In this document: positions 14,001-28,800 of the stretch, in pieces
Position numbering within the stretch: the first letter of the stretch is position 1
Layout: each line of letters starts with the position of its first letter
From: Eretmocerus hayati
Lineage: Eukaryota; Arthropoda; Insecta; Hymenoptera; Aphelinidae
Assembly (NCBI GenBank): GCA_029851415.1
Contig: CM056742.1
Location: forward strand, 96,950,976 to 97,014,975
Direction of reading: 5' to 3'
Length of the DNA: 64,000 bases
Position numbers and translations under genes: made by a program
Notes under the pieces: model-generated
Databases searched by the model: none
Told to the model about the DNA's origin: nothing
The model's input: the letters and a program-made list of their open reading frames with translations, nothing else

Positions 14001-17000
14001 GGCAACCAACCCCCAAGCCCCTGAATCCTCGGACCCGGTCACCCTCGACTTCAGTCCCTTGGTGAAGAGAAGCGAGAGGAGGATCTTACCCAAATCCTAA
14101 GAGAGCAACCAACCCCCAAGCCCCCAAATCCTCGGACCCGGTCACCCTCGACTTCAGTCCCTTGGTGAAGAGAAGCGAGAGGAGGATTTCACCCAATCCT
14201 AGGAAGGCAACCAACCCCCAAGCCCCTGAATCCTCGGACTCGATCTTCTCCGAGTTCAGTCTTTTGGTGAAGAGAAGCGAGAGGAGGATCTCACCAAAAT
14301 CCTAGGGAGACATCCAACCCCCAAGCCCCTGAATCCTCGGACCCGATCACCCCCGAGTTCGTTCTTATGGTGAGAAGAAGCGAGAGGAGGATCTCGCACA
14401 ATCCTAGGAAGGCAACCAACCCCCAAGCCCCTGAATCCTCGGACCCGATCACCCCCGAGTTCAGTCTTTCGGTGAAGAGGAGCGAGAGGAGGATCTTACC
14501 CAAATCCTAGGAAGGCAACCAACCCCAAGCCCCTGAATCCTCGGACCCGGTCACCCTCAAGTTCAGTCTTTTGGTGAAGAGAAGCGAGAGGAGGATCTTA
14601 CCCAAATCCTAGGAAGACAACCAATCCCCAAGCCCCCAAATCCTCGGACCCGGTCACCCTCGACTTCAGTCCCTTGGTGAAGAGAAGCGAGAGGAGGATC
14701 TTACCCAAATCCTAAGAAAGCAACCAACCCCCAAGCCCCCAAATCCTCGGACCCGGTCACCCTCGACTTCAGTCCCTTGGTGAAGAGAAGCGAGAGGAGG
14801 ATCTCGCCCAATCCTAGGAAGGCAACCAACCCCCAAGCCCCTGAATCCTCGGACCCGATCACCCCCGAGTTCAGTTTTTTGGTGCAGAGAAGCGAGAGGA
14901 GAATCTCGCCCAATTCTAGGAAGGCAACCAACCCACAAGCCCCTGGATCCTCGGACCCGATCACCCCCGAGTTCAGTCTTTTGGTGAAGAGAAGCGAGAG
15001 GAGGATCTTAACCGAATCCTAGGAAGGCCACCAACCCCCAAGCTCCCAAATCCTCGGACCCGGTCACCCTCGAGTTCAGTCCCTTGGTGAAGAGAAGTGA
15101 GAGGAGGATCTCGCCCAATCCTAGGAAGGCAACGAACCCCCAAGCCCCTGAATCCTCGGACCCGATCAACCCCGAGTTCAGTCTTTTGGTGAAGAGAAGC
15201 GAGAGGAGGATCTTACCCAAATCCTAGGAAGGCAACCAACCCCCAAGCCCCAGAATCCTCGGACCCGATCACCCCCGAGTTCAGTCCCTTGGTGAAGAGA
15301 AGCGAGAGGAGGATTTCACCCAATCCTAGGAAGGCAACCAACCCCCAAGCCCCTGAATCCTCGGACTCGATCACCCCCGAGTTCAGTCTTTTGGTGAAGA
15401 GAAGCGAGAGGAGGATCTCACCAAAATCCTAGGAAGACAACCAACCCCCAAGCCCCTGAATCCTCGGACCCGATCAACCCCGAGTTCAGTCTTATGGTGA
15501 GAAGAAGCGAGAGGAGGATCTCGCACAATCCTAGGAAGGCAACCAACCCCCAAGCCCCTGAATCCTCGGACCCGATCACCCCCGAGTTCAGTCTTTCGGT
15601 GAAGAGGAGCGAGAGGAGGATCTTACCCAAATCCTAGGAAGGCAACCAACCCCCAAGCTCCTAAATCCTCGGACCCGGTCACCCTCGAGTTCAGTCCCTT
15701 GGTGAAGAGGAGCGGGAGGAGGATCTCGCCCAATCCTAGGGAGGCAACCAACCCCCAAGCCCCTGAATCCGCGGACCCGATCACCCCCGAGTTCAGTCTT
15801 TTGGTGAAGAGAAGCGAGAGGAGGATCTTACCCAAATCCTAGGAAGACAACCAATCCCCAAGCCCCCAAATCCTCGGACCCGGTCACCCTCGACTTCAGT
15901 CCCTTGGTGAAGAGAAGCGAGAGGAGGATCTCACCCAATCCTAGGAAGGCAACCAACCCCCAAGCCCCTGAATCCTCGGACCCGATCACCCCCGAGTTCA
16001 GTCCCTTGGTGAAGAGAAGCGAGAGGAGAATCTTGCCGAAATCCTAGAAAGGCAACCAACCCCAAGCCCCTGAATCCTCGGACCCGGTCACCCTCAAGTT
16101 CAGTCTTTCGGTGAAGAGAAGCGAGCGGAGGATCTTGCCCGAATCCTAGGAAGGCAACCAACCCCCAAGCCCCCAAATCCTCGGACCCGGTTACCCTCGA
16201 GTTCAGTCCCTTGGTGAAGAGAAGCGAGAGGAGGATCTTAACCGAATCCTAGGAAGGCCACCAACCCCCAAGCTCCCAAATCCTCGGACCCGGTCACCCT
16301 CGAGTTCAGTCCCTTGGTGAAGAGAAGTGAGAGGAGGATCGCGCCCAATCCTAGAAAGGCAACGAACCCCCAAGCCATTGATTCCTCGGACCCGATCAAC
16401 CCCGAGTTCAGTCTTTTGGTGAAGAGAAGCGAGAGGAGGATCTTACCCAAATCCTAGGAAGGCAACCAACCCCCAAGCCCCAGAATCCTCGGACCCGATC
16501 AACCCCGAGTTCAGTCTTTTGGTGAAGAGAAGCGAGAGGAGGATCTTACCCGAATCCTAGGAAGACAACCAACCCCCAAGCCCCTGAATCCTCGGACCCG
16601 ATCAGCCCCGAGTTCAGTCTTTTGGTGAAGAGAAGCGAGAGGAGGATCTCGCCTAATCCTAGGAAGGCAACCAACCCACAAGCCCCTGAATCCTCGGACC
16701 CGATCACCCTTGAGTTCAGTCTTTTGGTAAAGAGAAGCGAGAGGAGGATCTTACCCAAATCCTAGGAAGGCCACCAACCCCCAAGCCCCCAAATCCTCGG
16801 ACCCGGTCACCCTCGAGTTCAGTCACTTGGTGAAGAGAAGCGAGAGGAGGATCTCGCCCAATCCTAGGAAGGCAACCAACCCCCAAGCCCCTGAATCCTC
16901 GGACCCGATCACCCCCGAGTTCAGTCTTTTAGTGAAGAGGAGCGAGAGGAGGATCTTACCCAAATCCTAGGAAGGCAACCAACCCCCAAGCCCCTGAATC

Positions 17001-17225
17001 CTCGGACCCGGTCACCCTCGACTTCAGTCCCTTGGTGAAGAGAAGCGAGAGGAGGATCTTACCCAAATCCTAAGAAAGCAACCAACCCCCAAGCCCCCAA
17101 ATCCTCGGACCCGGTCACCCTCGACTTCAGTCCCTTGGTGAAGAGAAGCGAGCGGAGGATCTCACCCAATCCTAGGAAGGCAACCAACCCCCAAGCCCCT
17201 GAATCCTCGGACCCGATCACCCCCG

Positions 17226-20200
17226 AGTTCAGTCCCTTGGTGAAGAGAAGCGAGAGGAGAATCTTGCCGAAATCCTAGAAAGGCAACCAACCCCAAGCCC
17301 CTGAATCCTCGGACTCGATCACCCCCGAGTTCAGTCTTTTGGTGAAGAGAAGCGAGAGGAGGATCTCACCAAAATCCTAGGAAGACAACCAACCCCCAAG
17401 CCCCTGAATCCTCGGACCCGGTTACCCTCGAGTTCAGTCCCTTGGTGAAGAGAAGCGAGAGGAGGATTTCACCCAATCCTAGGAAGGCAACCAACCCCCA
17501 AGCCCCTGAATCCTCGGACTCGATCGACCCCGAGTTCAGTCTTTTGGTGAAGAGAAGCGAGAGGAGGATCTCACCAAAATCCTAGGAAGACAACCAACCC
17601 CCAAGCCCCTGAATCCTCGGACCCGATCACCCCCGAGTTCAGTCTTATGGTGAGAAGAAGCGAGAGGAGGATCTCGCACAATCCTAGGAAGGCAACCAAC
17701 CCCCAAGCCCCTGAATCCTCGGACCCGATCACCCCCGAGATCAGTCTTTCGGTGAAGAGGAGCGAGAGGAGGATCTTACCCAAATCCTAGGAAGGCAACC
17801 AACCCCCAAGCTCCTAAATCCTCGGACCCGGTCACCCTCGAGTTCAGTACCTTGGTGAAGAGGAGCGGGAGGAGGATCTCGCCCAATCCTAGGGAGGGAA
17901 CCAACCCCCAAGCCCCTGAATCCTCGGACCCGATCACCCCCGAGTTCAGTCTTTTGGTGAAGAGAAGCGAGAGGAGGATCTTACCCAAATCCTAGGAAGA
18001 CAACCAATCCCCAAGCCCCCAAATCCTCTGACCCGGTCACCCTCGACTTCAGTCCCTTGGTGGAGAGAAGCGAGAGGAGGATCTTACCCAAATCCTAAGA
18101 AAGCAACCAACCCCCAAGCCCCTGAATCCTCGGACCCGATCACCCCCGAGTTCAGTCTTTTGGTGAAGAGAAGCGAGAGGAGGATCTTAACCGAATCCTA
18201 GGAAGGCCACCAACCCCCAAGCTCCCAAATCCTCGGACCCGGTCACCCTCGAGTTCAGTCCCTTGGTGAAGAGAAGTGAGAGGAGGATCTCGCCCAATCC
18301 TAGGAAGGCAACCAACCCCCAAGCCCCTGAATCCTCGGACCCGATCACCCCCGAGTTCAGTTTTTTTGGTGGAGAGAAGCGAGAGGAGGATCTCGCCCAA
18401 TCCTAGGAAGGCAACCAACCCACAAGCCCCTGAATCCTCGGACCCGATCACCCCCGAGTTCAGTCTTTTGGTGAAGAGAAGCGAGAGAAGGATCTTAACC
18501 GAATCCTAGGAAGGCCACCAACCCCCAAGCTCCCAAATCCTCGGACCCGGTCACCCTCGAGTTCAGTCCCTTGGTGAAGAGAAGTGAGAGGAGGATCTCG
18601 CCCAATCCTAGGAAGGCAACCAACCCCCAAGCCCCTGAATCCTCGGACCCGATCAACCCCGAGCTCAGTCTTTTGGTGAAGAGAAGCGAGAGGAGGATCT
18701 TACCCAAATCCTAGGAAGGCAACCAACCCCCAAGCCCCAGAATCCTCGGACCCGATCACCCCCGAGTTCAGTCTTTTGGTGAAGAGAAGCGAGAGGAGGA
18801 TCTTACCCGAATCCTAGGAAGACAACCAACCCTCAAGCCCCGAAATCCTCGGATCCGGTCACCCTCGAGTTCAGTCCCTTGGTGAAGAGGAGCGAGAGGA
18901 GGATCTCGCCCAATCCTAGGAAGGCAACCAACCCCCAAGCCCCTGAATCCTCGGACCCGATCACCCCCGATTTCAGTCTTTTGGTGAAGAGAAGCGAGAG
19001 GAGGATCTTACCCAAATCCTAGGAGGACAACCAACCCCCAAGCCCCCAAATCCTCGGACCCGGTCCCCCTCGAGTTCAGTCCCTTGGTGAAGAAAAGCGA
19101 GAGGAGGATCTCGCCCAATCCTAGGAAGGCAACCAACCCCCAAGCCCCTGAATCCTCGGACCCGATCACCCCCGAGTTCAGTCTTTTGGTGAAGAGCAGC
19201 GAGAGGAGGATCTCGCCCAATCCTAGGAAGGCAACCAACCCACAAGCCCCTGAATCCTCGGACCCGATCACCCTTGAGTTCAGTCTTTTGGTGAAGAGAA
19301 GGGAGAGGAGGATCTTACCCAGATCCTAGGAAGGCCACCAACCCCCAAGCCCCCAAATCCTCGGACCCGGTCACCCTCGAGTTCAGTCACTTGGTGAAGA
19401 GAAGCGAGAGGAGGATCTCGCCCAATCCTAGGAAGGCAACCAACCCCCAAGCCCTTGAATCCTCGGACCCGATCACCCCCGAGTTCAGTCTTTTAGTGAA
19501 GAGAAGCGAGAGGAGGATCTTACCCAAATCCTAGGAAGGCAACCAACCCCCAAGCCCCTGAATCCTCGGACCCGGTCACCCTCGACTTCAGTCCCTTGGT
19601 GAAGAGAAGCGAGAGGAGGATCTTACCCAAATCCTAAGAAAGCAACCAACCCCCAAGCCCCCAAATCCTCGGACCCGGTCACCCTCGACTTCAGTCCCTT
19701 GGTGAAGAGAAGCGAGCGGAGGATCTCACCCAATCCTAGGAAGGCAACCAACCCCCAAGCCCCTGGATCCTCGGACCCGATCACCCCCGAGTTCAGTCCC
19801 TTGGTGAAGAGAAGCGAGAGGAGAATCTTGCCGGAATCCTAGAAAGGCAACCAACCCCAAGCCCCTGAATCCTCGGACCCGGTCACCCTCAAGTTCAGTC
19901 TTTTGGTGAAGAGAAGCGAGCGGAGGATCTTGCCCAAATCCTAGGAAGGCAACCAACCCCCAAGCCCCCAAATCCTCGGACCCGGTTACCCTCGAGTTCA
20001 GTCCCTTGGTGAAGAGAAGCGAGAGGAGGATTTCACCCAATCCTAGGAAGGCAACCAACCCCCAAGCCCCTGAATCCTCGGACCCGATCACCCCCGAGTT
20101 CAGTCTTTCGGTGAAGAGGAGCGAGAGGAGGATCTTACCCAAATCCTAGGAAGGCAACCAACCCCCAAGCCCCTGAATCCTCGGACCCGATCACCCTCGA

Positions 20201-23116
20201 GTTCAGTCCCTTGGTGAAGAGAAGCGAGAGGAGAATCTTGCCGAAATCCTAGAAAGGCAACCAACCCCAAGCCCCTGAATCCTCGGACTCGATCACCCCC
20301 GAGTTCAGTCTTTTGGTGAAGAGAAGCGAGAGGAGGATCTCACCAAAATCCTAGGAAGACAACCAACCCCCAAGCCCCTGAATCCTCGGACCCGGTTACC
20401 CTCGAGTTCAGTCCCTTGGTGAAGAGAAGCGAGAGGAGGATTTCACCCAATCCTAGGAAGGCAACCAACCCCCAAGCCCCTGAATCCTCGGACTCGATCG
20501 ACCCCGAGTTCAGTCTTTTGGTGAAGAGAAGCGAGAGGAGGATCTCACCAAAATCCTAGGAAGACAACCAACCCCCAAGCCCCTGAATCCTCGGACCCGA
20601 TCACCCCCGAGTTCAGTCTTATGGTGAGAAGAAGCGAGAGGAGGATCTCGCACAATCCTAGGAAGGCAACCAACCCCCAAGCCCCTGAATCCTCGGACCC
20701 GATCACCCCCGAGATCAGTCTTTCGGTGAAGAGGAGCGAGAGGAGGATCTTACCCAAATCCTAGGAAGGCAACCAACCCCCAAGCTCCTAAATCCTCGGA
20801 CCCGGTCACCCTCGAGTTCAGTACCTTGGTGAAGAGGAGCGGGAGGAGGATCTCGCCCAATCCTAGGGAGGGAACCAACCCCCAAGCCCCTGAATCCTCG
20901 GACCCGATCACCCCCGAGTTCAGTCTTTTGGTGAAGAGAAGCGAGAGGAGGATCTTACCCAAATCCTAGGAAGACAACCAATCCCCAAGCCCCCAAATCC
21001 TCTGACCCGGTCACCCTCGACTTCAGTCCCTTGGTGGAGAGAAGCGAGAGGAGGATCTTACCCAAATCCTAAGAAAGCAACCAACCCCCAAGCCCCTGAA
21101 TCCTCGGACCCGATCACCCCCGAGTTCAGTCTTTTGGTGAAGAGAAGCGAGAGGAGGATCTTAACCGAATCCTAGGAAGGCCACCAACCCCCAAGCTCCC
21201 AAATCCTCGGACCCGGTCACCCTCGAGTTCAGTCCCTTGGTGAAGAGAAGTGAGAGGAGGATCTCGCCCAATCCTAGGAAGGCAACCAACCCCCAAGCCC
21301 CTGAATCCTCGGACCCGATCACCCCCGAGTTCAGTTTTTTTGGTGGAGAGAAGCGAGAGGAGGATCTCGCCCAATCCTAGGAAGGCAACCAACCCACAAG
21401 CCCCTGAATCCTCGGACCCGATCACCCCCGAGTTCAGTCTTTTGGTGAAGAGAAGCGAGAGAAGGATCTTAACCGAATCCTAGGAAGGCCACCAACCCCC
21501 AAGCTCCCAAATCCTCGGACCCGGTCACCCTCGAGTTCAGTCCCTTGGTGAAGAGAAGTGAGAGGAGGATCTCGCCCAATCCTAGGAAGGCAACCAACCC
21601 CCAAGCCCCTGAATCCTCGGACCCGATCAACCCCGAGCTCAGTCTTTTGGTGAAGAGAAGCGAGAGGAGGATCTTACCCAAATCCTAGGAAGGCAACCAA
21701 CCCCCAAGCCCCAGAATCCTCGGACCCGATCACCCCCGAGTTCAGTCTTTTGGTGAAGAGAAGCGAGAGGAGGATCTTACCCGAATCCTAGGAAGACAAC
21801 CAACCCTCAAGCCCCGAAATCCTCGGATCCGGTCACCCTCGAGTTCAGTCCCTTGGTGAAGAGGAGCGAGAGGAGGATCTCGCCCAATCCTAGGAAGGCA
21901 ACCAACCCCCAAGCCCCTGAATCCTCGGACCCGATCACCCCCGATTTCAGTCTTTTGGTGAAGAGAAGCGAGAGGAGGATCTTACCCAAATCCTAGGAGG
22001 ACAACCAACCCCCAAGCCCCCAAATCCTCGGACCCGGTCCCCCTCGAGTTCAGTCCCTTGGTGAAGAAAAGCGAGAGGAGGATCTCGCCCAATCCTAGGA
22101 AGGCAACCAACCCCCAAGCCCCTGAATCCTCGGACCCGATCACCCCCGAGTTCAGTCTTTTGGTGAAGAGCAGCGAGAGGAGGATCTCGCCCAATCCTAG
22201 GAAGGCAACCAACCCACAAGCCCCTGAATCCTCGGACCCGATCACCCTTGAGTTCAGTCTTTTGGTGAAGAGAAGGGAGAGGAGGATCTTACCCAGATCC
22301 TAGGAAGGCCACCAACCCCCAAGCCCCCAAATCCTCGGACCCGGTCACCCTCGAGTTCAGTCACTTGGTGAAGAGAAGCGAGAGGAGGATCTCGCCCAAT
22401 CCTAGGAAGGCAACCAACCCCCAAGCCCCTGAATCCTCGGACCCGATCACCCCCGAGTTCAGTCTTTTAGTGAAGAGAAGCGAGAGGAGGATCTTACCCA
22501 AATCCTAGGAAGGCAACCAACCCCCAAGCCCCTGAATCCTCGGACCCGGTCACCCTCGACTTCAGTCCCTTGGTGAAGAGAAGCGAGAGGAGGATCTTAC
22601 CCAAATCCTAAGAAAGCAACCAACCCCCAAGCCCCCAAATCCTCGGACCCGGTCACCCTCGACTTCAGTCCCTTGGTGAAGAGAAGCGAGCGGAGGATCT
22701 CACCCAATCCTAGGAAGGCAACCAACCCCCAAGCCCCTGGATCCTCGGACCCGATCACCCCCGAGTTCAGTCCCTTGGTGAAGAGAAGCGAGAGGAGAAT
22801 CTTGCCGGAATCCTAGAAAGGCAACCAACCCCAAGCCCCTGAATCCTCGGACCCGGTCACCCTCAAGTTCAGTCTTTTGGTGAAGAGAAGCGAGCGGAGG
22901 ATCTTGCCCAAATCCTAGGAAGGCAACCAACCCCCAAGCCCCCAAATCCTCGGACCCGGTTACCCTCGAGTTCAGTCCCTTGGTGAAGAGAAGCGAGAGG
23001 AGGATTTCACCCAATCCTAGGAAGGCAACCAACCCCCAAGCCCCTGAATCCTCGGACCCGATCACCCCCGAGTTCAGTCTTTCGGTGAAGAGGAGCGAGA
23101 GGAGGATCTTACCCAA
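17226..23116 (+). repeat. 2,974-bp higher-order repeat, two tandem copies
   Basis: Landmarks from about 17,226 to 20,142 recur 2,974 bp downstream (29 monomers), ending near 23,116. Shared rare variants include CAGTACCTTGG at about 17,847 and 20,821, GGGAACC at about 17,897 and 20,871, CCTCTGACCC at about 18,026 and 21,000, and the seven-T run at 18,361 and 21,335. The blocks diverge just after 20,143 and 23,117. Confidence 0.85.
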
Positions 23117-25875
23117 ATCCTAGGAAGGCAACCAACCCCCAAGCTCCTAAATCCTCGGGCCCGGTCACCCTCGAGTTCAGTCCCTTGGTGAAGAGGAGCG
23201 GGAGGAGGATCTCGCCCAATCCTAGGGAGGCACCAACCGCCAAGCCCCTGAATCCTCGGACCCGGTCACCCTCGAGTTCAGTCCCTTGGTGAAGAGAAGT
23301 GAGAGGAGGATCTCGCCCAATCCTAGGAAGGCAACCAACCCCCAAGCCCCTGAATCCTCGGACCCGATCAACCCCGAGTTCAGTCTTTTGGTGAAGAGAA
23401 GCGAGAGGAGGATCTTACCCAAATCCTAGGAAGGCAACCAACCCCCAAGCCCCAGAGTCCTCGGACCCGATCACCCCCGAGTTCAGTCTTTTGGTGAAGA
23501 GAAGCGAGAGGAGGATCTTACCCAAATCCTAGGAAGACAACCAATCCCCAAGCCCCCAAATCCTCGGACCCGGTCACCCTCGACTTCAGTCCCTTGGTGG
23601 AGAGGAGCGAGAGGAGGATCTTACCCAAATCCTAAGAAAGCAACCAACCCCCAAGCCCCCAAATCCTCGGACCCGGTCACCCTCGACTTCAGTCCCTTGG
23701 TGAAGAGAAGCGAGAGGAGGATCTCGCCCAATCCTAGGAAGGCAACCAACCCCCAAGCCCCTGAATCCTCGGACCCGATCACCCCCGAGTTCAGTTTTTT
23801 TGGTGGAGAGAAGCGAGAGGAGGATCTCGCCCAATCCTAGGAAGGCAACCAACCCACAAGCCCCTGAATCCTCGGACCCGATCACCCCCGAGTTCAGTCT
23901 TTTGGTGAAGAGAAGCGAGAGAAGGATCTTAACCGAATCCTAGGAAGGCCACCAACCCCCAAGCTCCCAAATCCTCGGACCCGGTCACCCTCGAGTTCAG
24001 TCCCTTGGTGAAGAGAAGTGAGAGGAGGATCTCGCCCAATCCTAGGAAGGCAACCAACCCCCAAGCCCCTGAATCCTCGGACCCGATCAACCCCGAGCTC
24101 AGTCTTTTGGTGAAGAGAAGCGAGAGGAGGATCTTACCCAAATCCTAGGAAGGCAACCAACCCCCAAGCCCCAGAATCCTCGGACCCGATCACCCCCGAG
24201 TTCAGTCTTTTGGTGAAGAGAAGCGAGAGGAGGATCTTACCCGAATCCTAGGAAGACAACCAACCCTCAAGCCCCGAAATCCTCGGATCCGGTCACCCTC
24301 GAGTTCAGTCCCTTGGTGAAGAGGAGCGAGAGGAGGATCTCGCCCAATCCTAGGAATGCAACCAACCCCCAAGCCCCTGAATCCTCGGACCCGATCACCC
24401 CCGATTTCAGTCTTTTGGTGAAGAGAAGCGAGAGGAGGATCTTACCCAAATCCTAGGAGGACAACCAACCCCCAAGCCCCCAAATCCTCGGACCCGGTCC
24501 CCCTCGAGTTCAGTCCCTTGGTGAAGAAAAGCGAGAGGAGGATCTCGCCCAATCCTAGGAAGGCAACCAACCCCCAAGCCCCTGAATCCTCGGACCCGAT
24601 CACCCCCGAGTTCAGTCTTTTGGTGAAGAGCAGCGAGAGGAGGATCTCGCCCAATCCTAGGAAGGCAACCAACCCACAAGCCCCTGAATCCTCGGACCCG
24701 ATCACCCTTGAGTTCAGTCTTTTGGTGAAGAGAAGGGAGAGGAGGATCTTACCCAGATCCTAGGAAGGCCACCAACCCCCAAGCCCCCAAATCCTCGGAC
24801 CCGGTCACCCTCGAGTTCAGTCACTTGGTGAAGAGAAGCGAGAGGAGGATCTCGCCCAATCCTAGGAAGGCAACCAACCCCCAAGCCCCTGAATCCTCGG
24901 ACCCGATCACCCCCGAGTTCAGTCTTTTAGTGAAGAGAAGCGAGAGGAGGATCTTACCCAAATCCTAGGAAGGCAACCAACCCCCAAGCCCCTGAATCCT
25001 CGGACCCGGTCACCCTCGACTTCAGTCCCTTGGTGAAGAGAAGCGAGAGGAGGATCTTACCCAAATCCTAAGAAAGCAACCAACCCCCAAGCCCCCAAAT
25101 CCTCGGACCCGGTCACCCTCGACTTCAGTCCCTTGGTGAAGAGAAGCGAGCGGAGGATCTCACCCAATCCTAGGAAGGCAACCAACCCCCAAGCCCCTGG
25201 ATCCTCGGACCCGATCACCCCCGAGTTCAGTCCCTTGGTGAAGAGAAGCGAGAGGAGAATCTTGCCGGAATCCTAGAAAGGCAACCAACCCCAAGCCCCT
25301 GAATCCTCGGACCCGGTCACCCTCAAGTTCAGTCTTTTGGTGAAGAGAAGCGAGCGGAGGATCTTGCCCAAATCCTAGGAAGGCAACCAACCCCCAAGCC
25401 CCCAAATCCTCGGACCCGGTTACCCTCGAGTTCAGTCCCTTGGTGAAGAGAAGCGAGAGGAGGATTTCACCCAATCCTAGGAAGGCAACCAACCCCCAAG
25501 CCCCTGAATCCTCGGACCCGATCACCCCCGAGTTCAGTCTTTCGGTGAAGAGGAGCGAGAGGAGGATCTTACCCAAATCCTAGGAAGGCAACCAACCCCC
25601 AAGCTCCTAAATCCTCGGGCCCGGTCACCCTCGAGTTCAGTCCCTTGGTGAAGAGGAGCGGGAGGAGGATCTCGCCCAATCCTAGGGAGGCACCAACCGC
25701 CAAGCCCCTGAATCCTCGGACCCGGTCACCCTCGAGTTCAGTCCCTTGGTGAAGAGAAGTGAGAGGAGGATCTCGCCCAATCCTAGGAAGGCAACCAACC
25801 CCCAAGCCCCTGAATCCTCGGACCCGATCAACCCCGAGTTCAGTCTTTTGGTGAAGAGAAGCGAGAGGAGGATCT
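21240..25875 (+). repeat. 2,460-bp higher-order repeat (24 monomers)
   Basis: Sequence from about 21,240 to 23,415 recurs at 23,700-25,875, an offset of 2,460 bp or twelve dimers. The same 2,460-bp step recurs later (about 28,234 to 30,694), because this pair lies inside the 5,534-bp duplication. It ends where one copy reads AACCCCCAAGCCCCAGAG and the other AACCCCAAGCCCC. The nesting gives an order of events: the 2,460-bp step predates the 5,534-bp duplication. Confidence 0.8.
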
Positions 25876-28800
25876 TACCCAAATCCTAGGAAGGCAACCA
25901 ACCCCAAGCCCCTGAATCCTCGGACCCGGTCACCCTCAAGTTCAGTCTTTTGGTGAAGAGAAGCGAGCGGAGGATCTTGCCCAAATCCTAGGAAGGCAAC
26001 CAACCCCCAAGCCCCCAAATCCTCGGACCCGGTTACCCTCGAGTTCAGTCCCTTGGTGAAGAGAAGCGAGAGGAGGATTTCACCCAATCCTAGGAAGGCA
26101 ACCAACCCCCAAGCCCCTGAATCCTCGGACCCGATCACCCCCGAGTTCAGTCTTTCGGTGAAGAGGAGCGAGAGGAGGATCTTACCCAAATCCTAGGAAG
26201 GCAACCAATCCCCAAGCCCCCAAATCCTCGGACCCGGTCACCCTCGACTTCAGTCCCTTGGTGGAGAGAAGCGAGAGGAGGATCTTACCCAAATCCTAAG
26301 AAAGCAACCAACCCCCAAGCCCCCAAATCCTCGGACCCGGTCACCCTCGACTTCAGTCCCTTGGTGAAGAGAAGCGAGAGGAGGATCTCGCCCAATCCTA
26401 GGAAGGCAACCAACCCCCAAGCCCCTGAATCCTCGGACCCGATCACACCCGAGTTCAGTTTTTTTGGTGGAGAGAAGCGAGAGGAGGATCTCGCCCAATC
26501 CTAGGAAGGCAACCAACCCACAAGCCCCTGAATCCTCGGACCCGATCACCCCCGAGTTCAGTCTTTTGGTGAAGAGAAGCGAGAGGAGGATCTTAACCGA
26601 ATCCTAGGAAGGCCACCAACCCCCAAGCTCCCAAATCCTCGGACCCGGTCACCCTCGAGTTCAGTCCCTTGGTGAAGAGAAGTGAGAGGAGGATCTCGCC
26701 CAATCCTAGGAAGGCAACCAACCCCCAAGCCCCTGAATCCTCGGACCCGATCAACCCCGAGTTCAGTCTTTTGGTGAAGAGAAGCGAGAGGAGGATCTTA
26801 CCCGAATCCTAGGAAGGCAACCAACCCCCAAGCCCCAGAATCCTCGGACCCGATCACCCCCGAGTTCAGTCTTTTGGTGAAGAGAAGCGAGAGGAGGATC
26901 TTACCCGAATCCTAGGAAGACAACCAACCCTCAAGCCCCGAAATCCTCGGATCCGGTCACCCTCGAGTTCAGTCCCTTGGTGAAGAGGAGCGAGAGGAGG
27001 ATCTCGCCCAATCCTAGGAAGGCAACCAACCCCCAAGCCCCTGAATCCTCGGACCCGATCACCCCCGAGTTCAGTCTTATGGTGAGAGGAAGCGAGAGGA
27101 GGATCTCGCACAATCCTAGGAAGGCAACCAACCCCCAAGCCCCTGAATCCTCGGGCCCGATCACCCCCGAGTTCAGTCTTTCGGTGAAGAGGAGCGAGAG
27201 GAGGATCTTACCCAAATCCTAGGAAGGCAACCAACCCCCAAGCTCCTGAATCCTGGCACCCGGTCACCTTCGAGTTCAGTCTTTCGGTGAAGAGGAGCGA
27301 GAGGAGGATCTTACCCAAATCCTAGGAAGGCAACCAACCCCCAAGCTCCTAAATCCTCGGGCCCGGTCACCCTCGAGTTCAGTCCCTTGGTGAAGAGGAG
27401 CGAGAGGAGGATCTCGCCCAATCCTAGGAAGGCAACCAACCCCCAAGCCCCTGAATCCTCGGACCCGATCACCCCCGATTTCAGTCTTTTGGTGAAGAGA
27501 AGCGAGAGGAGGATCTTACCCAAATCCTAGGAGGACAACCAACCCCCAAGCCCCCAAATCCTCGGACCCGGTCCCCCTCGAGTTCAGTCCCTTGGTGAAG
27601 AAAAGCGAGAGGAGGATCTCGCCCAATCCTAGGAAGGCAACCAACCCCCAAGCCCCTGAATCCTCGGACCCGATCACCCCCGAGTTCAGTCTTTTGGTGA
27701 AGAGCAGCGAGAGGAGGATCTCGCCCAATCCTAGGAAGGCAACCAACCCACAAGCCCCTGAATCCTCGGACCCGATCACCCTTGAGTTCAGTCTTTTGGT
27801 GAAGAGAAGGGAGAGGAGGATCTTACCCAGATCCTAGGAAGGCCACCAACCCCCAAGCCCCCAAATCCTCGGACCCGGTCACCCTCGAGTTCAGTCACTT
27901 GGTGAAGAGAAGCGAGAGGAGGATCTCGCCCAATCCTAGGAAGGCAACCAACCCCCAAGCCCCTGAATCCTCGGACCCGATCACCCCCGAGTTCAGTCTT
28001 TTAGTGAAGAGAAGCGAGAGGAGGATCTTACCCAAATCCTAGGAAGGCAACCAACCCCCAAGCCCCTGAATCCTCGGACCCGGTCACCCTCGACTTCAGT
28101 CCCTTGGTGAAGAGAAGCGAGAGGAGGATCTTACCCAAATCCTAAGAAAGCAACCAACCCCCAAGCCCCCAAATCCTCGGACCCGGTCACCCTCGACTTC
28201 AGTCCCTTGGTGAAGAGAAGCGAGCGGAGGATCTCACCCAATCCTAGGAAGGCAACCAACCCCCAAGCCCCTGGATCCTCGGACCCGATCACCCCCGAGT
28301 TCAGTCCCTTGGTGAAGAGAAGCGAGAGGAGAATCTTGCCGGAATCCTAGAAAGGCAACCAACCCCAAGCCCCTGAATCCTCGGACCCGGTCACCCTCAA
28401 GTTCAGTCTTTTGGTGAAGAGAAGCGAGCGGAGGATCTTGCCCAAATCCTAGGAAGGCAACCAACCCCCAAGCCCCCAAATCCTCGGACCCGGTTACCCT
28501 CGAGTTCAGTCCCTTGGTGAAGAGAAGCGAGAGGAGGATTTCACCCAATCCTAGGAAGGCAACCAACCCCCAAGCCCCTGAATCCTCGGACCCGATCACC
28601 CCCGAGTTCAGTCTTTCGGTGAAGAGGAGCGAGAGGAGGATCTTACCCAAATCCTAGGAAGGCAACCAACCCCCAAGCTCCTAAATCCTCGGGCCCGGTC
28701 ACCCTCGAGTTCAGTCCCTTGGTGAAGAGGAGCGGGAGGAGGATCTCGCCCAATCCTAGGGAGGCACCAACCGCCAAGCCCCTGAATCCTCGGACCCGGT